Shown here: positions 33,396-41,972 of the stretch, piece by piece
Position numbering within the stretch: position 1 is the stretch's first letter
Layout of the letters: each line of letters starts with the position of its first letter
Assembly (NCBI GenBank): GCA_020723325.1
Contig: DYJD01000026.1
Location: 44,543 to 108,542 of the forward strand
Reading direction: 5' to 3'
Length of the DNA stretch: 64,000 bases
From: Desulfosudis oleivorans
GTDB taxonomy: Bacteria; Desulfobacterota; Desulfobacteria; Desulfobacterales; SURF-7
Program-made: the position numbers and the translations under genes
The notes under the pieces: generated by a model
Seen by the model: the letters and a program-made list of their open reading frames with translations, nothing else
What the model was told of the DNA's origin: nothing
Databases searched by the model: none

Positions 33396-33584
33396 ATGAC
33401 GACGACACCAAAACACTGCCCTGGATACGAACAGTTCAAGAGCCTGAAGACCTTTACATGCAAATGCCCTGCCTGTGGCAAGGCCGTTGAAATTTTTTCC
33501 GACGAATTCGACAAAGCCCATAAGTGCAAGGGCTGCGGTAAACCCATTGATTTCACCCAGTGTAAATTGGAAGGCGCCGCTTAG
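33396..33584 (+). CDS. Small double zinc-ribbon protein (62 aa)
   Basis: AAGGAGGGGGGAGCA precedes the ATG. The protein holds FTCKCPACGKAVEIFSDEF and HKCKGCGKPIDFTQCKLE: two CxxC knuckles plus further cysteines, likely a zinc or iron binding site. No named family. Located in the oxygen-defence run between the rubredoxin-like gene and cydA; role unknown. Confidence 0.75.
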   Translation: MTTTPKHCPGYEQFKSLKTFTCKCPACGKAVEIFSDEFDKAHKCKGCGKPIDFTQCKLEGAA

Positions 33585-33643
33585 CGGATGGAAGTACGCG
33601 TTTCGAATGACCAAGAATTTTTTTAAGAGTTGAGGAGGCCTTG

Positions 33644-34954
33644 ATGGATGTTGTGCTGCTTTCCCGGCTGCAATTCGCCGCAGCGACCATGTTCCATTTC
33701 CTGTTTGTTCCATTGACGCTGGGTCTGGCGGTCATGGTTGCGGTAATGGAAACCAAATACGTGCGCAGCAATGAAGAAATTTATCTGCGGATGACCAAGT
33801 TCTGGGGCAAGTTGTTTCTGATCAACTTCGCCCTGGGGGTGGTCACCGGCATCACCTTGGAGTTCCAGTTCGGCACCAACTGGTCGCGCTATTCCGCCTA
33901 TGTGGGCGACATTTTCGGGTCCTTGCTGGCCATTGAGGCGACGATGGCTTTTTTCCTGGAATCCACCCTGCTGGGCGTTTGGATCTTCGGCTGGAAAAAA
34001 CTGTCCAAAAAAGTTCATGCGACCATCATGTGGCTGGTGGCCCTGGCCGGTAATCTGTCCGCCCTTTGGATCATCATCGCCAATGGCTGGATGCAGCACC
34101 CGGTGGGCTATACCATCCGCAACGGCCGGGCCGAGTTGGATGATTTCATGGCCGTGGTCACGAACAAATTCGCCATTCTGCAGTTGTTTCATACCATCGG
34201 AGCGGCCTTCATCCTCAGTGCTTTTGTGGTGATGGGAATCAGCGCCTATCACCTGCTGAAGAAAAACCGGACGGACTTTTTCACCAGATCCTTTCGAATT
34301 GGTTTGGCCTTTGGTGTGGTGGCAACCTTGTTTGTGGCCATTGAAGGGGATATGCATGGCGTGCATGTCACCGAGACCCAGCCAATCAAACTGGCCGCCA
34401 TGGAAGCCCATTGGGAAACCACCCGCCAGGCCCCCATTCATCTGTTTGCCATTCCGGATGAGCAGAATGGAAAAAACAAGGTGGAGATCGGCTCCATCCC
34501 CGGCCTGCTCAGTTTCCTGGGGTATCATGATTTCAATGCCGAGGTGCGCGGTTTGAATTCCTTTCCCAAGGAACAGCGGCCGCCGGTGTTGATCACCTTC
34601 CTGGCCTTTCGGGGCATGGTGGGACTGGGAACGTATTTTGTGCTGATCATGATCATTGCCTGGATACGGCGCAATCGTCTGCTGGAAAGCCCTTGGTTGC
34701 TGAAGGCCATGGTGTTTTCAATCCCATTACCCTATATTGCCATTGAGCTGGGCTGGGTTTTGGCGGAAGTCGGGCGCCAACCCTGGATCGTATACGGGCT
34801 GATGCGCACCTCGGATGCGGTCTCGCCCATTGTCGGCCCGCAAGTGTTGACCACTTTGATCGGTTTTATTTTATTGTACGGCCTGTTGGGTGCCGTGGGA
34901 TTTTATCTGATTTATCAGCATGCCGTAAAGGGGCCGAAGGGGGAGGTGAATTAA
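33644..34954 (+). CDS. cydA: Cytochrome bd quinol oxidase subunit I
   Basis: A 436-residue membrane protein that reduces oxygen with quinol. MDVVLLSRLQFAAATMFHFLFVPLTLG holds the haem b595/d region His; LFHTIGAAFILSAF a further haem ligand; the periplasmic quinol loop is the short type (between SIPGLLSFLGYHDF and LITFLAFRGMVGLG); and GWVLAEVGRQPWIVYG is the family signature. GAGGAGG precedes ATG 33644 (a TTG one codon earlier is less likely). cydB follows after one base. In anaerobes it serves as an oxygen scavenger. Confidence 0.96.
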   Translation: MDVVLLSRLQFAAATMFHFLFVPLTLGLAVMVAVMETKYVRSNEEIYLRMTKFWGKLFLINFALGVVTGITLEFQFGTNWSRYSAYVGDIFGSLLAIEATMAFFLESTLLGVWIFGWKKLSKKVHATIMWLVALAGNLSALWIIIANGWMQHPVGYTIRNGRAELDDFMAVVTNKFAILQLFHTIGAAFILSAFVVMGISAYHLLKKNRTDFFTRSFRIGLAFGVVATLFVAIEGDMHGVHVTETQPIKLAAMEAHWETTRQAPIHLFAIPDEQNGKNKVEIGSIPGLLSFLGYHDFNAEVRGLNSFPKEQRPPVLITFLAFRGMVGLGTYFVLIMIIAWIRRNRLLESPWLLKAMVFSIPLPYIAIELGWVLAEVGRQPWIVYGLMRTSDAVSPIVGPQVLTTLIGFILLYGLLGAVGFYLIYQHAVKGPKGEVN

Positions 34955-34955
34955 A

Positions 34956-35984
34956 ATGGATTTGCAGATGATCTGGTTTTTTCTCTGGGGTTTGTTGTGG
35001 GCAATTTTTTTTATCACCGACGGCTTTGATCTGGGGATCGGCACCTTGTATCCCTTTCTGGGCAAAACCGATACGGACAAGCGTATCATGATCAATTCCC
35101 TTGGCCCCCTGTGGGATGGGAACGAAGTCTGGCTGATCACGGCCGGCGGAGTCACGTTTGCCGCCTTTCCGGCGGTTTATGCCGTCATGTTTTCCTCTTT
35201 GTATTCGGCCTTGATGTTGATTCTGTTCGCCCTGATTTTGCGGGGGGTTTCTTTTGAGTTTCGCAGCAAGATCGGAAACCCCGGCTGGCGCAAAGTCTGG
35301 GATACGACCATTTTTATCGGCAGTTTTGTACCGGCGCTTTTGTTCGGAGTGGCGTTTGCCAATATTTTTCAGGGAATCCCTTTTGACCGCCAGGGAGTCT
35401 ATCATGGAACTTTATTTACGCTGCTGAATCCTTACGGCTTGCTGGGCGGCCTGCTGTTCCTTTTGCTGTTCCTGCAGCACGGGGCCTTGTGGCTCACCAT
35501 CCGGACTGAAGGAGCATTACAAGAAAGGGCCCATAAGACTGCCGCAGTCCTTTGGTTGTTCCTGTTGGTGGCCGCGGTCTTGTTTCTGGCAGCCAGCAAG
35601 TATTATACAAAGCTTTACGACAATTACCTGGCTCATCCGTTGTTGTTCCTGCTGCCTGTGACGGCGGTGCTGGCCCTAGCGGCAACGCGCCTGCTGCTGA
35701 AAAAGAAATCTTACATGAAAGCCTGGCTGGCCTCGGCACTGACCATCGTTGCCTGCACCTTTTTCGGTGTGGCCGGGCTTTTCCCCAATCTCTTTCCATC
35801 CAGCCTGAATCCGGAATACAGTCTTACCGCCTACAATGCCTCCTCCAGCCCCATGACCTTGAAGATCATGCTGGTGGTGGTGAGCATTTTCATTCCCATT
35901 GTCTTGATTTATCAGATCTGGGCATATAAGTTGTTCAGCGATAAGGTGACTGAAGAGGATCTGGCCTATGAAGAGGCCTACTAA
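34956..35984 (+). CDS. cydB: Cytochrome bd quinol oxidase subunit II
   Basis: A 342-residue protein with about nine membrane helices; the N-terminus MIWFFLWGLLWAIFFITDGFDLGIGTLYPF and the segment NSLGPLWDGNEVWLITAGGVTFAAFP are CydB signatures. It starts one base after cydA, whose end holds the GGGGGAGG ribosome-binding site. No CydX-like small gene was found; the next gene encodes a multihaem cytochrome c. Confidence 0.96.
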   Translation: MDLQMIWFFLWGLLWAIFFITDGFDLGIGTLYPFLGKTDTDKRIMINSLGPLWDGNEVWLITAGGVTFAAFPAVYAVMFSSLYSALMLILFALILRGVSFEFRSKIGNPGWRKVWDTTIFIGSFVPALLFGVAFANIFQGIPFDRQGVYHGTLFTLLNPYGLLGGLLFLLLFLQHGALWLTIRTEGALQERAHKTAAVLWLFLLVAAVLFLAASKYYTKLYDNYLAHPLLFLLPVTAVLALAATRLLLKKKSYMKAWLASALTIVACTFFGVAGLFPNLFPSSLNPEYSLTAYNASSSPMTLKIMLVVVSIFIPIVLIYQIWAYKLFSDKVTEEDLAYEEAY

Positions 35985-36003
35985 GGGATTCGGAAGGTTT
36001 TTC

Positions 36004-36348
36004 ATGAACATCAAGCAGTGGACAAGCTTAGGGTTGATTTTTTTATTAGGTTTTATATTGACGGCCTGGGCCGAAAACAAAGGCGCGGAAAAAATATTGA
36101 TCCAGGGTGGAGCGAGCGGGAATATTGATTTCCCCCATCACAAACACCAGAATACGCTTTCCGACTGCAATATTTGCCATGCCCAGTTTCCCCAAAACAG
36201 CGGCGCCATTGATTCCTTGAAAAAATCAGGCAAACTCGAGAAAAAAGGCGTAATGAACACTTGTCTGAAGTGCCACCGCGATATGGCCAAGGCCGGTAAA
36301 AAGACCGGGCCGACCAGTTGCAAACAATGCCACAGCATCAAGGGGTAG
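36004..36348 (+). CDS. Tri-haem cytochrome c (class III / c7-like)
   Basis: After a signal peptide (WTSLGLIFLLGFILTAWA) the mature protein of about 90 residues has three CXXCH motifs (CNICH, CLKCH, CKQCH) and free histidines in FPHHKHQN for bis-His ligation, the size and haem number of cytochrome c7. Start ATG 36004 with GGAAGG upstream; an earlier in-frame ATG lies inside cydB. Its place right behind cydAB suggests a periplasmic electron carrier linked to oxygen reduction. Confidence 0.88.
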   Translation: MNIKQWTSLGLIFLLGFILTAWAENKGAEKILIQGGASGNIDFPHHKHQNTLSDCNICHAQFPQNSGAIDSLKKSGKLEKKGVMNTCLKCHRDMAKAGKKTGPTSCKQCHSIKG

Positions 36349-36353
36349 CAGAA

Positions 36354-37328
36354 ATGATGATCGTCGGTTTGCAGGGCAGTCCGCGCCGTAAGGGGAATAC
36401 GCAATATCTGCTCTCCGCCATATTGCGGGCGGCAGAGGAACGCGGTGCTTCCGTTCAAAGTGTGGAAGTCGCCGCATTAAATCTGCTGCCCTGCCGGGGA
36501 TGCGGATTTTGTGAAAAAAAAGGCCGCTGTGTCATTGATGACGACGACATGGTGAAAGTGATCTATCCCTTGTTGCGTCAGGCCGACGTGGTGGTGGCGG
36601 CCACGCCGATTTATTTTTACAATGCCCCAGCCCAGTTGAAAGCCCTCATCGACCGCTCCCAGGCCCTGTGGTCCCGGAAGTACAAACTCGGTTTGACCGA
36701 TCCCAAACGGGGCACCCGCAAAGGTTTTTTGCTGGCTGTGGGTGCCACCAAAGGGAAAAATTTGTTTGAAGGCATGGAATTGACCGCCAAATATTTTTTT
36801 GATGCCGTGGGCGCAACCTATGCCGGCAGCCTGACCTACCGCAAGATCGAACAGATCGGCGACATGGAGGCCTATCCCTTGCTGGATGAGGATGTGAAAC
36901 AGGCCATCGAAACCCTGGCCGGTCCTTTTGAAAAACGTCCGAGAATCGTTTTTGCCTGCCGTGAAAACGCCTGCCGCAGCCAGATGGCCGCGGCATATGC
37001 CGGTATTTTGGGCGGGGAACGCCTCACGGTATTCAGCGCCGGCAGCGAGCCGGCGGAGGCCGTGAATCCCCTGATGCTGGAAGTCATGCAGGAGGCGGGT
37101 ATTGATCTCATGTACAGCAAACCCCGCTCCCTGAATGAAGTCCTGGCCCAGTCAAAACCGGATTGGATCATTACCATGGGCTGCGGTGAACAATGCCCAT
37201 TCATTCCCGGCGTGAAAAGGCAGGACTGGGACCTGCCGGACCCGGCCGGCAAGTCCATTGAATTCATGCGCTCGCTGCGGGATGAAATCAAACAAAGAAT
37301 TGAAAAACTACTTACGGAAATCCCCTGA
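36354..37328 (+). CDS. Iron-sulfur flavoprotein fused to arsenate reductase / LMW phosphatase domain
   Basis: Residues 1-190 are a NADPH-dependent FMN reductase-like flavodoxin fold (GLQGSPRRKGNTQYLL; ATPIYFYNAPAQLKALIDR) with the compact CRGCGFCEKKGRC motif of iron-sulfur flavoproteins (C-X2-C-X2-C-X5-C). Residues 200-324 are an ArsC/low-molecular-weight phosphatase domain with P-loop CRENACRSQM (C-X5-R), TMGCGEQCPF and WDLPDPAGKS, as in thioredoxin-linked arsenate reductases. The fusion could let flavin electrons reach the ArsC cysteines. It begins six bases after the cytochrome gene. ATG 36357 is also possible as start. Confidence 0.88.
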   Translation: MMIVGLQGSPRRKGNTQYLLSAILRAAEERGASVQSVEVAALNLLPCRGCGFCEKKGRCVIDDDDMVKVIYPLLRQADVVVAATPIYFYNAPAQLKALIDRSQALWSRKYKLGLTDPKRGTRKGFLLAVGATKGKNLFEGMELTAKYFFDAVGATYAGSLTYRKIEQIGDMEAYPLLDEDVKQAIETLAGPFEKRPRIVFACRENACRSQMAAAYAGILGGERLTVFSAGSEPAEAVNPLMLEVMQEAGIDLMYSKPRSLNEVLAQSKPDWIITMGCGEQCPFIPGVKRQDWDLPDPAGKSIEFMRSLRDEIKQRIEKLLTEIP

Positions 37329-37407
37329 AACTCCAGACCGCCCAGGTTGCTTTAAATACGATGTGATCCCAATATCACCCATCTTCTCTTGTCCACCAAA
37401 AACCAAT

Positions 37408-37453
37408 TTGACAGCTTCATGTTGATTATTTATTATACGTATTAAATACGTAT
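37408..37453 (+). promoter_or_regulatory. mazEF promoter and operator
   Basis: TTGACA (37408-37413), a 17-base spacer and TATTAT (37431-37436). Overlapping the -10, ATACGTATTAAATACGTAT (37435-37453) is a perfect palindrome of two 9-bp arms around one base, a strong candidate for autorepression by the antitoxin or the complex. Confidence 0.75.
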
Positions 37454-37470
37454 ATAATGGAGTGGAAAAG

Positions 37471-37701
37471 ATGCAAAAAAAATTAACCATCACTGTTGAT
37501 GAAAATATTTACGAGGGCCTTTATAAGGTAGTGGGCCGTCGCCAAATCAGCCGTTTTATCGAGGAATTGGTGCGTCCGCACGTACTGCATAAGGAGCTTG
37601 ATGCTGCTTATGAGCAGATGGCGCAAGAGGAAGCGCGGGAAACCGAGGCCATGGAATGGGCCGAGGCAATGATTGCGGATGCCGGCGATGAACCGCGGTG
37701 A
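37471..37701 (+). CDS. mazE: MazE-type antitoxin (ribbon-helix-helix)
   Basis: About 76 residues: [36 protein letters not shown] is a ribbon-helix-helix DNA-binding domain, followed by an acidic tail ([23 protein letters not shown]) to bind the toxin. The start ATG 37471 has GGAG upstream; GTG three codons earlier is less likely. It overlaps the toxin start by 14 bases and is preceded by a palindromic operator. Confidence 0.88.
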   Translation: MQKKLTITVDENIYEGLYKVVGRRQISRFIEELVRPHVLHKELDAAYEQMAQEEARETEAMEWAEAMIADAGDEPR

Positions 37702-38029
37702 GGTCTGGTGGATCAATGTTGATCCTACTGTTGGCGGCGAAATTCGCAAGAAACGTCCTGCCGTCATTGTGAGTAATGATTCGTCCAACAAATATTTGAA
37801 TCGCGTCCAAGTCATTCCCTTAACAAGCAATGTGGGACGCCTCTATCCGAGTGAGGCCCTGGTGACCGTGCAAGGCAAGCCGAACAAGGCGTTGGCGGAC
37901 CAGTTGACCACTGTGAGCAAGCAGCGTTTGATAAATCGCATAGCAAAACTCCAGGATCACGAAATCCGAAAAATAGAACATGCGATCAAGGTTCAACTCG
38001 GCTTATCGAAATCCGTCAAGATCGGCTAG
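37688..38029 (+). CDS. mazF: MazF-type mRNA interferase toxin
   Basis: A 113-residue PemK/MazF-fold endoribonuclease: [30 protein letters not shown] is the family start (conserved Arg in the K-K-R-P loop), then [22 protein letters not shown] with the conserved Asp-Gln and Thr, and [19 protein letters not shown]. Full length with no visible defect, and the reading frame overlaps mazE. Confidence 0.93.
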   Translation: MNRGEVWWINVDPTVGGEIRKKRPAVIVSNDSSNKYLNRVQVIPLTSNVGRLYPSEALVTVQGKPNKALADQLTTVSKQRLINRIAKLQDHEIRKIEHAIKVQLGLSKSVKIG

Positions 38030-38080
38030 TGAGTGGGCCGGAATCCTATAAAAGCAAAAATATGAAAAAATGGAGTTTTT

Positions 38081-38818
38081 ATGAAAAAAAACATAATGTT
38101 ATCCATGCTGTTATCAGGTTTTTTACTAGTAGGCTGCGTGGAGGTATTAAAACAACTCCCAATTAAGCAGATCCTGGAAAGCAGCTCCAATACAGGCAGC
38201 GGGCTTTCAAACGACGAGATTATCAGCGGGCTGAAAGAGGCTCTTGTGGTGGGGGCAACCAATTCCACCGCGTTGACCTCAAAAAAAGACGGGTTTAACT
38301 TGAATCCGTCAATCCGCATCCCGTTTCCGCCGGAAGCCGTGAAGGTGAAAAACGCGGTGGAAAAAATTGGTCTTTCAAGTCAGGTGAACGATTTTGAACA
38401 TTCGCTTAACCGGGCCGCGGAGGAGGCATCCAAAAAAGCGCTGCCCATCTTCAAAAATGCGATTCTCGCCATGAGCATCAGTGATGGCATCGCCATACTG
38501 CGCGGTTCCAACAATGCTGCCACCGAGTATTTGAAAACCAAGACCCAAAACGCACTGGTCTCCGAGTTTTCGCCGGTTGTTAAAAACGCCATCCAGACCG
38601 TGGAAGTGACCAAATATTGGAATCCGCTTGCAACGGCCTACAATACGACTACATTATTTTCCGGCGAATCCCAGGTGAATCCGAACCTTGATCAGTATGT
38701 CACCCAGAAGGCGCTTGACGGGTTATTCCATCTCATTGCCCAGGAAGAACTGAAGATCCGGGAGAACCCCGCCGCGCGCGTGTCCGATATCTTGAGAAAA
38801 GTGTTCGGATCCAAATAG
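38081..38818 (+). CDS. DUF4197 lipoprotein
   Basis: MKKNIMLSMLLSGFLLVGC is a lipoprotein signal with Cys19. The mature protein has LSNDEIISGLKEALVVGATNSTALTSKKDGF, NPSIRIPFPPEAVKV, LNRAAEEASKKALPIF and YLKTKTQNALVSEFSPVV, all features of DUF4197, a conserved periplasmic family of unknown function. A monocistronic gene with ATGGAGTTTTT ahead of the start. Confidence 0.9.
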   Translation: MKKNIMLSMLLSGFLLVGCVEVLKQLPIKQILESSSNTGSGLSNDEIISGLKEALVVGATNSTALTSKKDGFNLNPSIRIPFPPEAVKVKNAVEKIGLSSQVNDFEHSLNRAAEEASKKALPIFKNAILAMSISDGIAILRGSNNAATEYLKTKTQNALVSEFSPVVKNAIQTVEVTKYWNPLATAYNTTTLFSGESQVNPNLDQYVTQKALDGLFHLIAQEELKIRENPAARVSDILRKVFGSK

Positions 38819-38939
38819 CCGCCGGAAGAACTTTTTCAGGAAGAAAGAATTGCAACCATGCACGAACTGGCAAAAATGCTGGTCAAAAATTGGCCGTTAG
38901 GGAACAGGGGAAGTTTCTAATTTCTTGATGGGGTCTATC

Positions 38940-39980
38940 ATGCAGGATTGGGAGATCAAACGTCCGATCACAGGTGTGTTCCCTTACATGCGGTTCGCTA
39001 CGGACAAGGGCGTTGACATCGAATCCGTTCTGAAGGGGACAGGCCTCAGGGAAAGTGATTTTTTTGACCCGCAAAATGAAATTTCCCTGGCCCATGAGCT
39101 ACTCATCGTCCGGAACCTCATCCAACAGTTGCCGGCACCGGAAACCGCCTGGGAATTCGGCCGCTATTTCTACTCAAGGGCCCACGGCGTTTTAGGCGGC
39201 ATGATGGAAAGCGCTCCGACAGTGGCTGATGTTGTGGCCTGCTGGATCGAATACGCCTCACTTCTCCATGTTTATTTCCGCATCAATCTTGAAACGGTCG
39301 GCGATAAAATCCGCCTTTACGCTGAAAATCAGTTCAACCTTCCCGATGATCTTTTTCCGGTACTTGTGGAGCGGGACATCATTGCAGGGCAGACAGCCAT
39401 CGATCACAGGTTGCCCGGCACCTTCGTGAAATACGCCACGTGCATTTCCCTGGCCCACAGTCCTAGAACCGATGAACAAAAATACCGGGAGTATTTTCTC
39501 GTCCAGGTCCGTTTTAATCAGCCGGCCAATTATGTGGAGACCCATAAGGATATTTTGAACGTGCTTCTGCCTGGTGCGGCTCCCCATAAATTCGAACTTT
39601 TCCGCCAGCAGTGCCAGGCGGAAAACAGTCTGCGCGGCCGGACCCGCTCGTTGGTGACCGATTCGGTCAAACTTCATTTCCAGATCGGCAAGGGCAACAC
39701 GTCCTTTCTGGATATTGCAAGAAAACTCAATATGAGCGAACGGTCGTTGAGGGAGAAACTGTCGAAGGAGGGGAGCAGTTTCCGGGAAATAAAGAAGGAT
39801 TATATTTTCCAGCAGTCCCTCAACCTGTTGAGTGATCCGGCGCTGAGCATTGAAAACATTTCAGACGCTCTGGGGTATAGCGAAACATGCGCATTTACCA
39901 GGGCCTTTGAAAAACTGGCCGGCATGTCTCCCGGAAGATACCGGAAAAAAAACATTTCAAAAAAAAACGACGGCGAATGA
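38940..39980 (+). CDS. AraC-family regulator with arabinose-binding-like sensory domain
   Basis: A 346-residue regulator of the OruR/ArgR type: N-terminal domain (residues 15-200; YMRFATDKGVDIESVLKGTGL...SLAHELLIVRNLI) and C-terminal AraC double helix-turn-helix (FLDIARKLNMSERSLREKLSKEGSSFREIKK; ISDALGYSETCAFTRAFEKLAGMSPGRYRK). ATG 38940 is preferred because GGGG sits six bases ahead; ATG 38928 is possible. It precedes, on the same strand, a six-gene acyl-CoA cluster it probably controls. Relatives often sense fatty acids or related acids. Confidence 0.9.
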   Translation: MQDWEIKRPITGVFPYMRFATDKGVDIESVLKGTGLRESDFFDPQNEISLAHELLIVRNLIQQLPAPETAWEFGRYFYSRAHGVLGGMMESAPTVADVVACWIEYASLLHVYFRINLETVGDKIRLYAENQFNLPDDLFPVLVERDIIAGQTAIDHRLPGTFVKYATCISLAHSPRTDEQKYREYFLVQVRFNQPANYVETHKDILNVLLPGAAPHKFELFRQQCQAENSLRGRTRSLVTDSVKLHFQIGKGNTSFLDIARKLNMSERSLREKLSKEGSSFREIKKDYIFQQSLNLLSDPALSIENISDALGYSETCAFTRAFEKLAGMSPGRYRKKNISKKNDGE

Positions 39981-40206
39981 CGGCCCAATCCCCGCCCGCC
40001 TGAACCTTTTGTCCTGCCCACCCACAAACCCTGGTCTGCCGAAAATATCAAATTTTTCTCCGTAAACATCATCAACAAAAATCCTGGAAATATTTATATA
40101 CGGCAACAGCATACCACAAAGCAGATATGGTCAAGGGAAGAGGGTTCCTGTTGGCGGTATCGCAGGGATCAAGCAACACGATTTTTATGAGGATGAAGGT
40201 GTGGGC

Positions 40207-41928
40207 ATGAAAAACAAACGGAAAATGAATCATTCGACGGCTAGGAAATTTCAAAAATTGAAACTGCTCAAATCCGCATTAGCAGCCTTTTTTAAAGTTT
40301 ATCTAGAAGAGCTGCGCGAAGGCCGGATGGTGGCCAACATCAAGGCCAAACGCGCGGGTGATACCAACGACATCTCCTGGGCAAAGCTTCTCGAAACCCG
40401 GGCACGGCAGATGCCTGACAAACATTTTCTCCTGTACCGCGATGAGGCGGTCACCTACCGGCAGATGGATGAACGGGCCAATCAAATCGCCCATTTCCTT
40501 CTCGGGCTGGGATATGGGAAAGGTAAGGGGCTCGGCATCTATATGCGCAATTCCCCGCGTTTTCTCGATATCTTTTTCGGGGTACAGAAACTCGGCATGT
40601 ACCTGGTGCCCATCAACCCCGAGCTTAAGGGCGACGGCCTGGCTTATCTGATCGACCACAGCGACATTGAAGGCATCGTTCTGGACGCGGAGCTTCAAGA
40701 TTCGCTGGAAGCGGTGGCAGATCGCCTGGGCCGTCTGAAACATGTGATCGTCAACGACATGGAAAAGGAAGCAAAACCGTTCCGGATTCCGGATAACCGG
40801 CTCCTGCTGAGCGCTGGGTATGCGCAACCCGTTCACAATCCCGGGATCGGCCATAACCGGGAGGATGTCTGCCTGATCATGTACACGTCCGGTACCACGG
40901 GCCGACCCAAAGGCGTGGTGTACCGGTATAAAAAAACCAATGTCCGGCTGCTCTCCCTGATCTCCCACGTCCTGCTGAAGCCGGATGATGTGTATTACAC
41001 CTACCTTGCCCTGTGCCACGGAAACGCCCTGTTCGTGACGACGACCCTCGCCCTTGCCCGGGGGGCCACCGTGGCGCTGTCGAGAAAGTTCTCGGCCAGC
41101 AGGTTCTGGGAGCGGGTGAACCAGCACCAGGCCACGGTGTTCAACACCATCGGCTCCATCATTCCCATCCTTATGAAACAGCCGGAAAGCCCTGCGGATT
41201 CCCGCAACAAGGTCCGCTTCATCATTTCCGCCGCCTGTCCTGCGGACATGTGGGAGGCCTTTGAAAAACGATTCGGAACCACGATTTACGAAATATACAG
41301 CGCCGTGGACAGCGGGGGCAAGGCCATCATGAACCTCGCAACCGCGCCGGTGGGCTCCCTTGGAAAACCCTCAAGACCTGAAGAGATCAGGATCGTGGAC
41401 GAAAACGGCCGGGCCGTTCCGTCGGACACACCCGGTGAACTCTTGTTCAAAGTCAAGGGCGGCAGCGGCCGTGTGGAATATTACAAAAACCAGGAGGCTT
41501 CCGAGAAAAAATCCGGATCAGGCTGGCTTCACACCGGAGATCTTGTGCGCCAGGATGAAAACGGCTTCCTCTATTTTGTGGGGCGGAACACGGAATCCAT
41601 GCGAAAAGGGGGGGAGAACGTCTCGGCCTATGAGGTCGAACATGTGATCATGGATCATCCTTTTGTGGAAGATGTGGCGGTTTACGCGGTCCCGTCCGAA
41701 CTCGCCGAGGATGAAATCATGGCGGCCATCAAGCTGGTGGGCGGTTCGTCCCTTTCCGCAAAGGACCTGAAGCAGTTTCTGTCGGACAAACTAGCCAAGT
41801 ACGCCATACCTAGGTACGTGCGGTTTGTGGATGAATTCCCGAAAACCACTTCCCACCGGATCATGAAACATCTGTTGGAAAAGGAAGGCGTGACGTCGGA
41901 TACCGTGGACACCATGGTGGCGGTCTAA
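40207..41928 (+). CDS. Acyl-CoA synthetase (FadD6/FATP-like AMP-binding enzyme)
   Basis: A 573-residue adenylate-forming ligase with YTSGTTGRPKGVVY (P-loop), YEIYSAVDSG, GWLHTGDLVRQDENGFLYFVGR and a C-terminal catalytic region MRKGGENVSAYEVEH...KTTSHRIMKH; the latter lacks the usual final 'GK' Lys motif, reading TTSHRIMK instead. A hydrophobic stretch is absent but the first 50 residues are basic. It should activate a fatty or carboxylic acid for the following enzymes. AAGGTG upstream of ATG 40207. A 225-base gap with no other gene separates it from the AraC gene. Confidence 0.88.
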   Translation: MKNKRKMNHSTARKFQKLKLLKSALAAFFKVYLEELREGRMVANIKAKRAGDTNDISWAKLLETRARQMPDKHFLLYRDEAVTYRQMDERANQIAHFLLGLGYGKGKGLGIYMRNSPRFLDIFFGVQKLGMYLVPINPELKGDGLAYLIDHSDIEGIVLDAELQDSLEAVADRLGRLKHVIVNDMEKEAKPFRIPDNRLLLSAGYAQPVHNPGIGHNREDVCLIMYTSGTTGRPKGVVYRYKKTNVRLLSLISHVLLKPDDVYYTYLALCHGNALFVTTTLALARGATVALSRKFSASRFWERVNQHQATVFNTIGSIIPILMKQPESPADSRNKVRFIISAACPADMWEAFEKRFGTTIYEIYSAVDSGGKAIMNLATAPVGSLGKPSRPEEIRIVDENGRAVPSDTPGELLFKVKGGSGRVEYYKNQEASEKKSGSGWLHTGDLVRQDENGFLYFVGRNTESMRKGGENVSAYEVEHVIMDHPFVEDVAVYAVPSELAEDEIMAAIKLVGGSSLSAKDLKQFLSDKLAKYAIPRYVRFVDEFPKTTSHRIMKHLLEKEGVTSDTVDTMVAV

Positions 41929-41972
41929 TGTTCACCAAACAAAAACCATCAGCATAAATGGAGAACAGCGAT

